Of a stretch of 64,000 nt of DNA, positions 34,433 to 42,598 are shown one piece after another; within the stretch, counting starts at the first letter, position 1; the number at the start of each line of letters is the position of its first letter. The stretch is from an uncultured Alphaproteobacteria bacterium (lineage in GTDB: Bacteria > Pseudomonadota > Alphaproteobacteria > RF32 > CAG-239), in assembly GCA_944393685.1 (NCBI GenBank), contig CALYAW010000005.1, positions 1 through 64,000 of the forward strand, given 5' to 3'. The notes below the pieces were generated by a model. The model saw nothing but the letters and a program-made list of their open reading frames with translations, was not told the origin of the DNA and ran no database searches. A program made the position numbers and the translations under genes.

Positions 34433-35065
34433 ATGTTCAGTGATGCAAATTTACCTGAGCCGCTTATTATACAGGAGATAGAAAATCCCGTCAGTTTAGT
34501 CGAAATTAATGAAGCAGACGGAATTTTGTTTAATACTCGTTATACAGAAATAAAATTAATCAGATCTTATATATACGATTTGATTAAACAAGCAAGAAAC
34601 TATTTGCCGGAAGGATATCGCTTTGTCATTTACGAGGCCTATCGTCCAATGTCATATCAAATAAAGTTATGGGATGGAGTTGTAGCCTCAATGAGAGAGC
34701 AATATCCTAATCTAGATCCCGCATCGGAAGAGTTCATAGCCAAGTGTGATGTATATGCCGCTAATCCGTATCGCCAAGGGAGCGGGCATCAATCAGGAGC
34801 GGCGGTGGATATTTCCCTCATTGGAGCAGACGGAGAAGAGTGCGATATGGGAGGAATCGTCCGCGGATTTGACAAGACAGCAGATTTTGATTGTCCGACT
34901 ATATCGGCAAAAGCACGTCACAATAGAGAGTTGTTACGCAGTGTTTTATCTCGGGTTGGCCTAGTAAATTATCCGTCTGAGTGGTGGCACTATTCTTTCG
35001 GAGACAGGCTTTGGGCGCGATTGAGTGGTTCTAAGTTGGCAATTTTTGGCAAACTGGATAAATAG
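34433..35065 (+). CDS. D-alanyl-D-alanine dipeptidase (VanX/DdpX family)
   Basis: The M15D zinc motifs are present: SGHQSGAAVDISL (SxHxxGxAxD) and SEWWHYSFG (ExxWH). RFVIYEAYRPMSYQIKLW carries the conserved Arg region. The 210-residue length is normal for VanX/DdpX, which hydrolyses D-Ala-D-Ala released from the cell wall. There are no vanH or vanA genes nearby, so a recycling role rather than resistance is likely. ATG 34433 follows AAGGGA at 34422-34427. Confidence 0.9.
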   Translation: MFSDANLPEPLIIQEIENPVSLVEINEADGILFNTRYTEIKLIRSYIYDLIKQARNYLPEGYRFVIYEAYRPMSYQIKLWDGVVASMREQYPNLDPASEEFIAKCDVYAANPYRQGSGHQSGAAVDISLIGADGEECDMGGIVRGFDKTADFDCPTISAKARHNRELLRSVLSRVGLVNYPSEWWHYSFGDRLWARLSGSKLAIFGKLDK

Positions 35066-35076
35066 TAGAGGAAAGA

Positions 35077-35475
35077 ATGGAAATTTCCGAATTAATAGAT
35101 AATTTTGAGTTTTTGGATAGTTGGGAAGATAAATACCGCTATATCATAGAACTTGGAGAAAAATTGCCGCCATTAGCCGATGAATTACATACGGAAGAGT
35201 GGAAAGTTAAGGGGTGTCAATCTCAGGTTTGGGTAGTGCCGCATAGAAAAGGAACTGTTCTGAGCTTTGAGGGGGATAGCGATGCTATGATAGTAAAAGG
35301 TCTAATCGCAATAGTTCTTATGATTTATAACGATAAATCCCCAGAAGATATTAAATCAATTGCAGTTGAAGATATTTTTGCTAAACTGGGACTAGCGGAA
35401 CACCTAAGTCCGAGCAGGCGCAACGGATTAATTTCAATGACGGATAAGATCAGGTATTACGCTCAAATTCTCTAG
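35077..35475 (+). CDS. sufE: Sulphur acceptor protein SufE
   Basis: The 132-residue SufE fold has LIDNFEFLDSWEDKYRYIIELG, the active cysteine in VKGCQSQVWV (Cys47), and GLIAIVLMIYNDKSPEDI, LGLAEHLSPSRRNGL. It accepts persulfide sulphur from SufS and passes it to SufB. It lies away from sufS, after the GNAT and VanX-like genes, but on the same strand with short gaps, so the whole run may be one transcript. Confidence 0.95.
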   Translation: MEISELIDNFEFLDSWEDKYRYIIELGEKLPPLADELHTEEWKVKGCQSQVWVVPHRKGTVLSFEGDSDAMIVKGLIAIVLMIYNDKSPEDIKSIAVEDIFAKLGLAEHLSPSRRNGLISMTDKIRYYAQIL

Positions 35476-35490
35476 AGCCGAGGAAAAGCC

Positions 35491-36693
35491 ATGAATATTC
35501 ATGAGTACCAAGCCAAAAAGATAATTCAACAATATGGGATAAGAATACCCAAAGGAGGAGTGGCGTATACCCCGAACGAAGCCAAAAGGACAGCGGCCAA
35601 GGCTTCTCGGAGCGGTCCTTGGATGCTCAAAGCACAGATACAGTCAGGTGCCCGCCAAAAAGGATATTTTCTTGAAAAATCCGCCGGTCCGCGCGGAGGA
35701 ATTCGCGTTCTTAAATCTCGTCGGGATATCTTGCGCAATGCGGAGCAAATGCTAGGTTCCACATTAGTAACAGTTCAGACGGGGCCGCAAGGAAAAACGG
35801 TAGGCCGCTTATATGTTGAAGAATACTGCAAGATAGAGCGTATTTTTTATGCGGGAATAGCCATAGATCGTGTTCATTCAGCGTTGGTTTTGCTTGTTGC
35901 AGCCATAAAAAATGAAGATATCACCAATATTGCATTTAATACTCCAGAAAAGATTTTAAAAATAAATCTGGATCTTGAGGGAGACACCAAACCGGAACAA
36001 GTTCGAGAAGTTATGGATTTTTTAAGGCTTCCGCCCAAGAGTGCCCGTAGTCTGGAAACCTTTATTAACGGAATGCATAGGGTTTTTGTTGATTATGATG
36101 CCAGCATGGTGGAGATAAATCCCGTAGGTGTTATGAAAAATGGTGAACTGATAGCACTGGACGCCAAAATTTCTTTTGATGATAACGCCTTATTCCGTCA
36201 TCGAGATATCGAAGCCTTAAAAGATGACTATGAGGCATCCGAACGAGAGCTACAGGCCTCAAAATACAAGTTTAATTACAGTGAGTTTGGTGGATCAGTA
36301 GGATGTATTGTTAATGGTGACGGATTAGCTCTTGCGGTCATGGATATGCTTCGCGCTAAAGGATTGGACACAGCTTGTTTTCTAAACGTCAAAGGTGGTG
36401 TAGACAAAGATAAAATAGCCTCCGGAATAAAAATTATCATGACCAATCCGCGAGTGGAGGGTATTTTGATAGATATTTTGGGCGGATTTTTGCGGTGCAA
36501 TTTGATTGCGGACGGGATTATTGCCGCGGCATCGGAAGTTGGATTAAATGTTCCCTTGGTTGTTCGTTTTGAAGGAACAAACAAAGAAGAAGCCAAAGAG
36601 ATTTTAGCAAAGTCGAAATTACCGATTATATTAGCGGATTCCATGGAAGATGCGGCAACAAAATTGGCGGCAGCAATGGAGGAGACGGACTGA
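35491..36693 (+). CDS. Succinyl-CoA synthetase beta-like protein (divergent)
   Basis: MNIHEYQAKKIIQQYGI opens an ATP-grasp domain, and the Mg-binding MVEINPVGVMKNGELIALDAKI is conserved. The C-terminal CoA-ligase half (GSVGCIVNGDGLALAVMDML, GGFLRCNLIADGI, VPLVVRFEGTN) is recognisable. Differences from E. coli SucC include the GRGK nucleotide loop read as ARQK with an insertion after it, and FLDVGGGA read as FLNVKGGV. Length (400) is close to normal. It overlaps the SucD-like gene by one base. Its partner lacks the catalytic histidine, so normal succinate- or malate-CoA ligase activity is doubtful. Confidence 0.85.
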   Translation: MNIHEYQAKKIIQQYGIRIPKGGVAYTPNEAKRTAAKASRSGPWMLKAQIQSGARQKGYFLEKSAGPRGGIRVLKSRRDILRNAEQMLGSTLVTVQTGPQGKTVGRLYVEEYCKIERIFYAGIAIDRVHSALVLLVAAIKNEDITNIAFNTPEKILKINLDLEGDTKPEQVREVMDFLRLPPKSARSLETFINGMHRVFVDYDASMVEINPVGVMKNGELIALDAKISFDDNALFRHRDIEALKDDYEASERELQASKYKFNYSEFGGSVGCIVNGDGLALAVMDMLRAKGLDTACFLNVKGGVDKDKIASGIKIIMTNPRVEGILIDILGGFLRCNLIADGIIAAASEVGLNVPLVVRFEGTNKEEAKEILAKSKLPIILADSMEDAATKLAAAMEETD

Positions 36694-37562
36694 TGTCTAT
36701 TTTTGTTGATAAAAATACCAAAGTTTTATGCCAAGGCATTACCGGTACGCAAGCAACGTTTCATATCCGCCGCTCACTGGATTATGGTACACAGGTTGTA
36801 GGTGGCGTCACCCCTGGAAAAGGCGGTAGTCTTCATTTAGGTTTGCCGGTTTTTAATACCGTAAAAGAGGCTAAAAAAGAAACCGGAGCCAATGCCAGCG
36901 TTATGTATGTTCCGGCACCTTATGTTAAATCAGCGGTCAAAGAGGCGGTAGAGGCAGAGCTGGATCTTGTGGTTTGTATTGCCGACGGTGTACCGATAAA
37001 GGATATGTTAGAGATAAATAATATGTTATCTGGCACAAAGACTAAACTTATTGGTCCCAACACACCGGGTATTATTACGCCGGGAGAAGCCAGGCTTGGA
37101 ATTTTTCCGGAAAATATTCATACTTCGGGTAATGTCGGAATAGTTTCTCGCTCTTCCACCCTGACATATGAAGCTGTTATTGAAACAAGAGAAGCGGGTC
37201 AAGGACAATCCACAGTTTTGGGATTGGGAGATGATATGCTGATAGGCGTTGACTTTGTTGAAACATTAAAGCGTTTTCATGAGGATGATCAAACCAAAGT
37301 AATTGTGCTTTTAGGGCGCCTTGGAGGAACATTTGAAGAAGTCGGAGCACAATACTACAAATCTCTTTCACATAAAAAACCGGTAATAGGTTTTGTTGCG
37401 GGCAATGCCATTCCTTTTGGTCATAAAATGGGATATGCCGGAGATGTTATTACCAAAGGTTCTATTTCAACGCAAGACAAAAAGGATATTATGGAAGATG
37501 CCGGAATGATTGTTGTCGATAATATAAACGACATCAGTACAGAGCTGGCCAAATTGGTATGA
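36693..37562 (+). CDS. Succinyl-CoA synthetase alpha-like protein without the phospho-histidine
   Basis: The 289-residue protein has the CoA-binding N-terminal half (TKVLCQGITGTQATFH, VVGGVTPGKGGSLHLGLPVFN, LIGPNTPGIITPGEA, GIVSRSSTLTYEA) and the C-terminal flavodoxin-like half. The phosphorylated histidine of SucD, in MGHAGA (E. coli His246), is a tyrosine here: HKMGYAGDVITKG. The catalytic Glu in GEIGG is Arg (GRLGG). These changes would block the usual phosphoryl transfer. Either chemistry is altered or the pair has another role. Overlaps: one base with the SucC-like gene, ATGA with comF. Confidence 0.85.
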   Translation: MSIFVDKNTKVLCQGITGTQATFHIRRSLDYGTQVVGGVTPGKGGSLHLGLPVFNTVKEAKKETGANASVMYVPAPYVKSAVKEAVEAELDLVVCIADGVPIKDMLEINNMLSGTKTKLIGPNTPGIITPGEARLGIFPENIHTSGNVGIVSRSSTLTYEAVIETREAGQGQSTVLGLGDDMLIGVDFVETLKRFHEDDQTKVIVLLGRLGGTFEEVGAQYYKSLSHKKPVIGFVAGNAIPFGHKMGYAGDVITKGSISTQDKKDIMEDAGMIVVDNINDISTELAKLV

Positions 37563-38278
37563 GCTGGTTAACGGACATAATCAATTATATCTTGCCGCCT
37601 CGTTGCCTCAAGTGTGGAAAACCCTTAGTCACGAACACGGGACTTTGTGAGGAGTGTTTTTCAGAAATCAATTTTATTACCTCACCATATTGTTACAAAT
37701 GTGGACATCCGTTAGAAACAGATTCTTTTTCTAATGCAAAAATGCTTTGTGGTCGTTGCGCGCGTCGGCACAATCATCTTTTTCGGTTGAGCCGCTCAGC
37801 TTTTGCCTATGATGAGGCGAGCAAAAATTTGATTACTAACTTTAAGTTTTGCGACAAAACAGAGAACGCGCGTTTCCTTGCACAAACCATGTTTGTTGCC
37901 GGCAAAGATATTTTTGAAAACGGTATAGATATGATTATTCCTATTCCGTTACATTTTAGAAGACTGGTTGTTAGGCGTTACAATCAATCGGCACTTTTGG
38001 CGCATGAGCTCAGCAAGCTAAGCAATTGCCAAGCAGAGTGCACTTGCGTAATCAAACACCGTCACACGCGTCCCCAAGTAGAATTATCCGGACTTGCAAG
38101 GGTACGTAATGTCAAAGGAGCCTTTTTGGTTAAATACCCTGAAAGGGTAAAGAACAAAAGAATATTGCTCGTAGATGATGTCGTGACTACAGGTTCTACT
38201 TTAAGAGAATGCGCTTTAGTTTTAAAAAAAGCGGGAGCCAAATCAGTCGATACTTTAACAGTTGCTCGTGTTATATAA
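37559..38278 (+). CDS. comF: ComF-family phosphoribosyltransferase-like protein
   Basis: An N-terminal zinc-finger-like part (CLKCGKPL, CEECF, CYKCGHPL, CGRCARR) is followed by a type I phosphoribosyltransferase domain with PIPLHFRRLVVRRYNQSALLA and the PRPP loop ILLVDDVVTTGSTLREC. This is the ComF/GntX family. In transformable bacteria ComF helps DNA uptake; in others the role is unclear. No other competence genes are visible here. Its start overlaps the SucD-like stop. Confidence 0.92.
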   Translation: MSWLTDIINYILPPRCLKCGKPLVTNTGLCEECFSEINFITSPYCYKCGHPLETDSFSNAKMLCGRCARRHNHLFRLSRSAFAYDEASKNLITNFKFCDKTENARFLAQTMFVAGKDIFENGIDMIIPIPLHFRRLVVRRYNQSALLAHELSKLSNCQAECTCVIKHRHTRPQVELSGLARVRNVKGAFLVKYPERVKNKRILLVDDVVTTGSTLRECALVLKKAGAKSVDTLTVARVI

Positions 38279-38295
38279 AATTAAAAAACAAAAAA

Positions 38296-38826
38296 TCAAG
38301 ATTGGTTTTCTTTTTTAATATACTGAGGAGGAATAACACCACCTTTGACAATAATAAGATAATAACGAACAAAAGCAAATCTGCGACCAAGCTCATCGTC
38401 GCAAACGCTCCAATCCACAGGAGTGTAATCAATTTCATCAATATCAGAGAGTTTGAGCAAGACTTCATCGCAATTTAATTCTTCATTCAACTCCGGCATA
38501 TCCAAAACACTGGGACTGACATAGACAGCATCAATTAGACCGTCTTGCTTAAGAGCGTCAACATCAATTGAAAATAAATCAGCTTGTTCAATAAAGTTTT
38601 TAAGATTCAAACTTTTTTTAGTCCATTGAATAGGTTCTGAAAAAGCGCGAATACCACGACTTCTGCCGGTAAAACAACTTTCCATCCATTGAATAATTCC
38701 TTGGTGTGTTGATTGAGCAGAACGTTTATAATAATAACTCAAATCGGCATTAGGATTTTGAGCAAAAGATAAAATGCCCTTTTCCAAAGCGTCATTTCCT
38801 TTGATGATATAATGATAAAGTCTCAT
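38296..38826 (-). CDS. Hypothetical protein of 176 residues
   Basis: I do not recognise a family. The protein is soluble, with no signal peptide or membrane segment. It starts MRLYHYIIKGNDALEKGIL, contains TGRSRGIRAFSEPIQW and VYVSPSVLDMPELNEEL, and has an acidic middle. The RLYHYI...ALEKGI start resembles short ADP-ribosyl- or RNA-handling folds in flavour only, which is not evidence. ATG 38826 is preferred to an upstream ATG at 38865 because the N-terminus then starts at the apparent domain and GGAG lies 13 bases before it. Convergent with comF across only 17 bases. Confidence 0.6.
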   Translation of the reverse strand: MRLYHYIIKGNDALEKGILSFAQNPNADLSYYYKRSAQSTHQGIIQWMESCFTGRSRGIRAFSEPIQWTKKSLNLKNFIEQADLFSIDVDALKQDGLIDAVYVSPSVLDMPELNEELNCDEVLLKLSDIDEIDYTPVDWSVCDDELGRRFAFVRYYLIIVKGGVIPPQYIKKENQS

Positions 38827-38999
38827 ATTTTTATTGTCACTCCAAATACAAGAGAAGATTAGCATTTTCTCAGAGATTTTTTCTATCCAAATTATATTGT
38901 TTTTTGATATTTGCGCAATAAAAAGATTTATATGATAAAACTTTCAATTCAGGAGTTGTTTGCTTAAATAGAAAATTTATATCTAAATAAGGGGGAACA

Positions 39000-39500
39000 A
39001 TGGTAAAAATTCTTGTAAATGACAAAATGCAACAAAACTATGTTTATGAATTAAGCGCCTCGGAAGGAAAAGATTTTTCTCCTGATTTTACGCCAGAGCT
39101 CACGCCTCCGCAAATGCTGAAACTAGGTGTTTTTGAGGGTAAATATCTCAATGACTGTCAGGAAGAATATCCTGCCTTGTGGTTTTTAAATGCCAAACTC
39201 GCACCCGCAAAAGCGGATTCAAGCTATAATTACTTTGGAGTTAAGTCACGTTTGTCATTACAAGAATGGCAAAGAAGAGGGTGGATAATATATCCAGACG
39301 TACGAGGGTGGTTTCAGTGGTATTGTCGTTACTATTTAGGCAGGCGCCTTCCAGAGGTTGATAAGATACAAATCCGACGTTGGCGCTCCTTTCGCCGGCA
39401 TGCGGCCCAAATCAAAAAAAATTGTTATACCCAAGACTTGGCTTGCCGAACCAAACAACGACAGGCCTTACTACAATGGGCCTATGATCCATTTATCTGA
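39000..39500 (+). CDS. Conserved Arg/Trp-rich protein of unknown function
   Basis: The 166-residue protein has a distinctive C-terminal half: GWIIYPDVRGWFQWYCRYYL, then GRRLPEVDKIQIRRW, FRRHAAQIKKNC and CRTKQRQALLQWAYD. I recall this pattern from a conserved family found in many bacteria, without an assigned function. The high Arg, Trp and paired Cys content would suit nucleic-acid binding (inference). Upstream, AAGGGGG lies just before ATG 39000. The 134 bases before that are A+T-rich and probably hold the promoter. Confidence 0.7.
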   Translation: MVKILVNDKMQQNYVYELSASEGKDFSPDFTPELTPPQMLKLGVFEGKYLNDCQEEYPALWFLNAKLAPAKADSSYNYFGVKSRLSLQEWQRRGWIIYPDVRGWFQWYCRYYLGRRLPEVDKIQIRRWRSFRRHAAQIKKNCYTQDLACRTKQRQALLQWAYDPFI

Positions 39501-39504
39501 GGTT

Positions 39505-39909
39505 CTAATAATCCAGAGGGTTACCGCCCATATCTGCGCGCAATTGAAAAGTATCATACAAGATGGTTTCTTTTGTAATCAAATTATGTTCATTAAACTC
39601 AAACACATCGCAGACTTCAAAAGTTGTCTCTTTCCCATCTTTGGTTGCCCAATGATAAGTAAAATGTTTGATAAGAGTATCTTTTCCTTCAGTGCTAATA
39701 AGAGTGTTATGAGGAATTTGATAAGATTTTTCAATATCAGAAAGGGTGCACATTTTTTCAAAAAATATTTTAGGCTCAATCCATCCCAAGAGAGGCGAGT
39801 ATACTTTTGCATCAGGAGTAAACAATTCGCAGAGCCCCTCAAGATTACAATTAGCCAAGGCCGTCATATATTTTTTTATGATTTCTTCAAATATTTTTTG
39901 TTTATTCAT
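39505..39909 (-). CDS. SnoaL/NTF2-like protein
   Basis: The 134-residue protein reads like a SnoaL-type NTF2 fold: an N-terminal helix (FEEIIKKYMTALANCNLEGLCELFTPDAKVYSPLLGW), then alternating strands ending in FEFNEHNLITKETILYDT. This fold includes isomerases and hydrolases as well as non-enzymatic binding proteins. No catalytic residues can be assigned. It is 14 bases downstream of the transthyretin-like gene, so the two are probably co-transcribed. Confidence 0.7.
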   Translation of the reverse strand: MNKQKIFEEIIKKYMTALANCNLEGLCELFTPDAKVYSPLLGWIEPKIFFEKMCTLSDIEKSYQIPHNTLISTEGKDTLIKHFTYHWATKDGKETTFEVCDVFEFNEHNLITKETILYDTFQLRADMGGNPLDY

Positions 39910-39923
39910 TTTTTATCCCAATT

Positions 39924-40334
39924 TTAATTTCCTCTATAAGTGGCATATCCGTTTGCAGACATTGTAATCGGTATATGATAGTGCGTATCTTCGTTAATCA
40001 AGAATACGACTTCGACAAAAGGATATATTGATTTTTGATTTTGAGAAGCAAAATAATCATTAGTCTCAAAAACCAATTTATATGTTCCGGTGTTATCAGA
40101 GTTTTTTGGTAAAAAAGTTGCAATTCTTCCGTTAGCGTCAGTGACAGCGTGATCGATAACAATCCATTGTTTTTGTTTAGGATTCATTTTTTCCAAGCGT
40201 ACATCAACACCGCTGGCAGGTTTTCCTGTATTAATATCTAAAATATGAGTACTGAGCTGATATTGTTTAGCATCATTAGCAAAAGCTCCAACAGCAAAGA
40301 AAAACGAGGCAATTAAAGCAAATAACAATTTCAT
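39924..40334 (-). CDS. Periplasmic 5-hydroxyisourate hydrolase (transthyretin-like)
   Basis: The protein has a signal peptide (MKLLFALIASFFFAVGAFA), then the HIUase fold: YQLSTHILDINTGKPASGVDV, DANGRIATFLP, and HYHIPITMSANGYATYRGN. The conserved active-site His/Arg/His and the YRG C-terminal motif are present; the last residue is Asn rather than the usual Ser. HIUase hydrolyses 5-hydroxyisourate in urate breakdown. No other purine-degradation gene is nearby. GTG 40337 is an alternative start, with better spacing to GGAG. Confidence 0.88.
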   Translation of the reverse strand: MKLLFALIASFFFAVGAFANDAKQYQLSTHILDINTGKPASGVDVRLEKMNPKQKQWIVIDHAVTDANGRIATFLPKNSDNTGTYKLVFETNDYFASQNQKSIYPFVEVVFLINEDTHYHIPITMSANGYATYRGN

Positions 40335-40518
40335 CACAATTTTGTCTCCAAAGAATTATTTAGTCATATTCTATGTATATCTGATAATGGCATAAATTAA
40401 AGAATTTATTTAACATTATGCGCATCAAGATTAAAAACTTTGCGACATTTCCATATTGATGTTTAGACGTTAACATGTTAGTTCATTATTATACATAAGT
40501 AAAGAATAAGGATATAAA

Positions 40519-41334
40519 ATGAGAGACAAGAATTTTATTAGTTTATGCAATAAGCAAGCGGAATGCAAAATTTCTCTGTGGGGAGGCAATCTTTTATCCT
40601 ATCGTCCGTTAAAAGAAGAAAAAGATGTATTTTGGCTGGGAGATTTAAATAAATTTGACAATGTTCAAGCCATTCGAGGAGGAATACCCGTTTGCTGGCC
40701 GCGTTTTGCCGAAGAAAAACTAAATGATAATCTTCCGCGTCATGGATATGCAAGGCTATCAACATGGGCTTTGCAAAACGTGAAGGTAGAAGAAAACAAG
40801 ATTGAAGTTGAACTATTTTTGAAACCATCTGCCCAATACAATCAGAATATGTCGGCCAGAGTCTTGATTAAGATAACCGACAAATTGGAATATACTTTGG
40901 AAACGACCAATCACGGAGACAATGAATTGATTTTCAGCGAGGCTCTGCATGCTTATTTCAATGTTAGCAACATTGATAATATAGAGATAAAAGGTTTGTC
41001 AGGGCATCGTTATAAAAATTCGCAAGATGGAAAATTTTATACCTTGGAAAATGATTTGCGGATAGATGGAGAGATTGACGCAATTTTTCAAAACCAAACC
41101 CACCCCGTAACAATTATAGATAAAGCCTATAAGCGCAGTATAGTTTTAGAAAAACAAAACTCAAAGACCACGGTTGTTTGGAATCCCGCCAAAGATTTAG
41201 CCGAGATGAGCGTAGGACAATACAGAAACTTTGTCTGCGTAGAGCCTTCAAATGTTGGTGAATATTGCATCAAAATAGGACCACATGCAACGCACGCCAT
41301 ATCAGCCAGCATAAGTGTGCAAAAACTAAAATAA
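40519..41334 (+). CDS. D-hexose-6-phosphate mutarotase (aldose epimerase family)
   Basis: The 271-residue protein matches the YeaD-type family: AECKISLWGGNLLSYRP, DVFWLGDLNKF, IRGGIPVCWPRF, LPRHGYARLSTW, SEALHAYFNVSNID with the catalytic His, and FVCVEPSN with the catalytic Glu. It interconverts alpha and beta forms of hexose-6-phosphates. It is separated by 184 bases from the divergent HIUase gene. Confidence 0.9.
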   Translation: MRDKNFISLCNKQAECKISLWGGNLLSYRPLKEEKDVFWLGDLNKFDNVQAIRGGIPVCWPRFAEEKLNDNLPRHGYARLSTWALQNVKVEENKIEVELFLKPSAQYNQNMSARVLIKITDKLEYTLETTNHGDNELIFSEALHAYFNVSNIDNIEIKGLSGHRYKNSQDGKFYTLENDLRIDGEIDAIFQNQTHPVTIIDKAYKRSIVLEKQNSKTTVVWNPAKDLAEMSVGQYRNFVCVEPSNVGEYCIKIGPHATHAISASISVQKLK

Positions 41335-41353
41335 TGGTTATTGGATACGAAGA

Positions 41354-41575
41354 TTGATTGATGCATTAAAAAACTATAACTTAAAAACAATTGTCAATCA
41401 CCCTAACTATACAGGAAAAGCAGGTTTAACGGGTCGTTATCAAAAAACTTTTGGCACCCCCAATGTAATTCAAATTGAATTGCAACAATATTTAAGAGAT
41501 TTCTATAACCATTCAGATGTTGTAATCAATATTACCATACCATTTTTTAATGACATAATTCGTTGTTATAAATAG
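41354..41575 (+). pseudogene. Fragment of an N-formylglutamate amidohydrolase-like gene
   Basis: The frame LIDALKNYNLKTIVNHPNY, TGRYQKTFGTP, NVIQIELQQYL resembles the C-terminal part of the N-formylglutamate amidohydrolase family (typical NHPY, TR-YG-P, ALQIEINR-LY). Only about 75 residues remain and no good start codon or ribosome binding site is present. The in-frame sequence begins directly after the mutarotase stop. It is best read as the tail of a deleted gene at the left border of the mobile island. Confidence 0.45.
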
Positions 41576-41658
41576 AAGTCTGATAATTCAACAAAATTTA
41601 CTTTTTTCAAACCAGAAAAAATTAGCTAATAAATAGCGGGTTGTTTAAAAACAAAAAA

Positions 41659-41675
41659 TCCGCCCATTTGGCGGA
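41659..41675 (-). terminator. tRNA-type terminator before island repeat 1
   Basis: TCCGCC (41659-41664) and GGCGGA (41670-41675) form a hairpin. Read on the minus strand, it ends in a T-run. It is placed as the terminator of the real tRNA-Thr is, directly before a TGGTGC sequence. Confidence 0.6.
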
Positions 41676-41681
41676 AATATC

Positions 41682-41740
41682 AAAAATGGTGCGAGATACT
41701 ATGCAATTATCGGACTAATTTCTATGATGATTTTAAACAG
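41682..41740. repeat. Island direct repeat 1 (tRNA-3'-end-like, attachment-site candidate)
   Basis: This 59-base unit matches repeat 3 (43087-43145) at all but 3 positions. It starts with ATGGTGCGAGA, which read in reverse resembles a tRNA 3' end with CCA. The shared core GCAATTATCGGACTAAT follows. It stands just before the Fic gene. Confidence 0.7.
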
Positions 41741-41856
41741 CTTTACCATAAAATTGAACTTATTAATTGTTAGATTTCTAATAATCATCATTAAAACTTA
41801 ATTGCTTTTTAGTTTTTTATGTTTAAAATTAAATAAACGTGAAAAAGAGGGAAATA

Positions 41857-42465
41857 ATGGTTTTAGAAAATAAGTTAAATATCACCAATCAATTAGAGTT
41901 GAATAAAATAGAAGAAAAGCTTAGTAAAGAAAAAGCTAAAAAACTTTTTGACAGTGGTAAAATAAATACTCTTAAAGTCGGTACTTTTGCCGGATTGAAG
42001 CAGATTCACAAATTTTTATTTGAAGATATTTATGATTTTGCCGGAAAAATACGGACTGTTAATCTTTCTAAAGGAAATTTTAGATTTGCGCCGGTTATGT
42101 ACTTAGAGCAAGCCTTAAAACATATAGATAAAATGCCCCAATCAACCTTTGATGAAATTGTTGAAAAATATGTTGAAATGAATATAGCTCATCCTTTTAG
42201 AGAAGGAAATGGTCGCGCTACCCGAATTTGGCTGGATTTAATCTTCAAAAAAGAACTAAAAATGGTGGTTGATTGGAATAAAATTGATAAATCCGACTAT
42301 CTGTCCGCTATGGAAAGAAGCCCAATTAAAGATATTGAAATAAAACATCTCTTAAAAAATGCCCTTACTGATAGAATTAATGAAAGAGAAGTATTCATGA
42401 AAGGAATTGATGTTAGTTATTATTACGAAGGCTATGATGAATACGACATCCATAAGCTGATGTAA
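41857..42465 (+). CDS. Class III Fic protein (predicted AMP-transferase)
   Basis: The Fic motif [12 protein letters not shown] starts at His112, and the beta-flap/substrate region is in [21 protein letters not shown]. The C-terminus has SYYYEG (Ser187, Glu191, Gly192), matching the inhibitory (S/T)xxxE(G/N) motif that, when C-terminal, defines class III Fic enzymes such as NmFic. It therefore needs no separate antitoxin. Such proteins transfer AMP to protein side chains; the target here is unknown. ATG 41857 follows GAGGGA. It is markedly A+T-rich and lies between island repeats 1 and 2. Confidence 0.88.
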   Translation: MVLENKLNITNQLELNKIEEKLSKEKAKKLFDSGKINTLKVGTFAGLKQIHKFLFEDIYDFAGKIRTVNLSKGNFRFAPVMYLEQALKHIDKMPQSTFDEIVEKYVEMNIAHPFREGNGRATRIWLDLIFKKELKMVVDWNKIDKSDYLSAMERSPIKDIEIKHLLKNALTDRINEREVFMKGIDVSYYYEGYDEYDIHKLM

Positions 42466-42471
42466 GATTAA

Positions 42472-42505
42472 GCAATTATCGGACTAATTTTTATGATGAT
42501 TTAAG
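42472..42505. repeat. Island direct repeat 2 (core only)
   Basis: The sequence GCAATTATCGGACTAATTTT and ATGATGATTTAAG repeats the core and right half of repeats 1 and 3. It lacks their left, tRNA-like part. It begins 6 bases after the Fic stop. Confidence 0.65.
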
Positions 42506-42598
42506 CTTTTGAGTAAGAAAATTGGTGTATTTGAAAGTAAAGAATATATTTGAAAATAATAATTTATTTTTATAGCATAGTTGAAAAGAGAGGTGCCT

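Noticed and set aside
34433-35065. Vancomycin resistance locus from the VanX-like gene
   Set aside because: There are no vanH, vanA or regulatory genes nearby, and the organism appears Gram-negative. A cell-wall recycling role is more likely.
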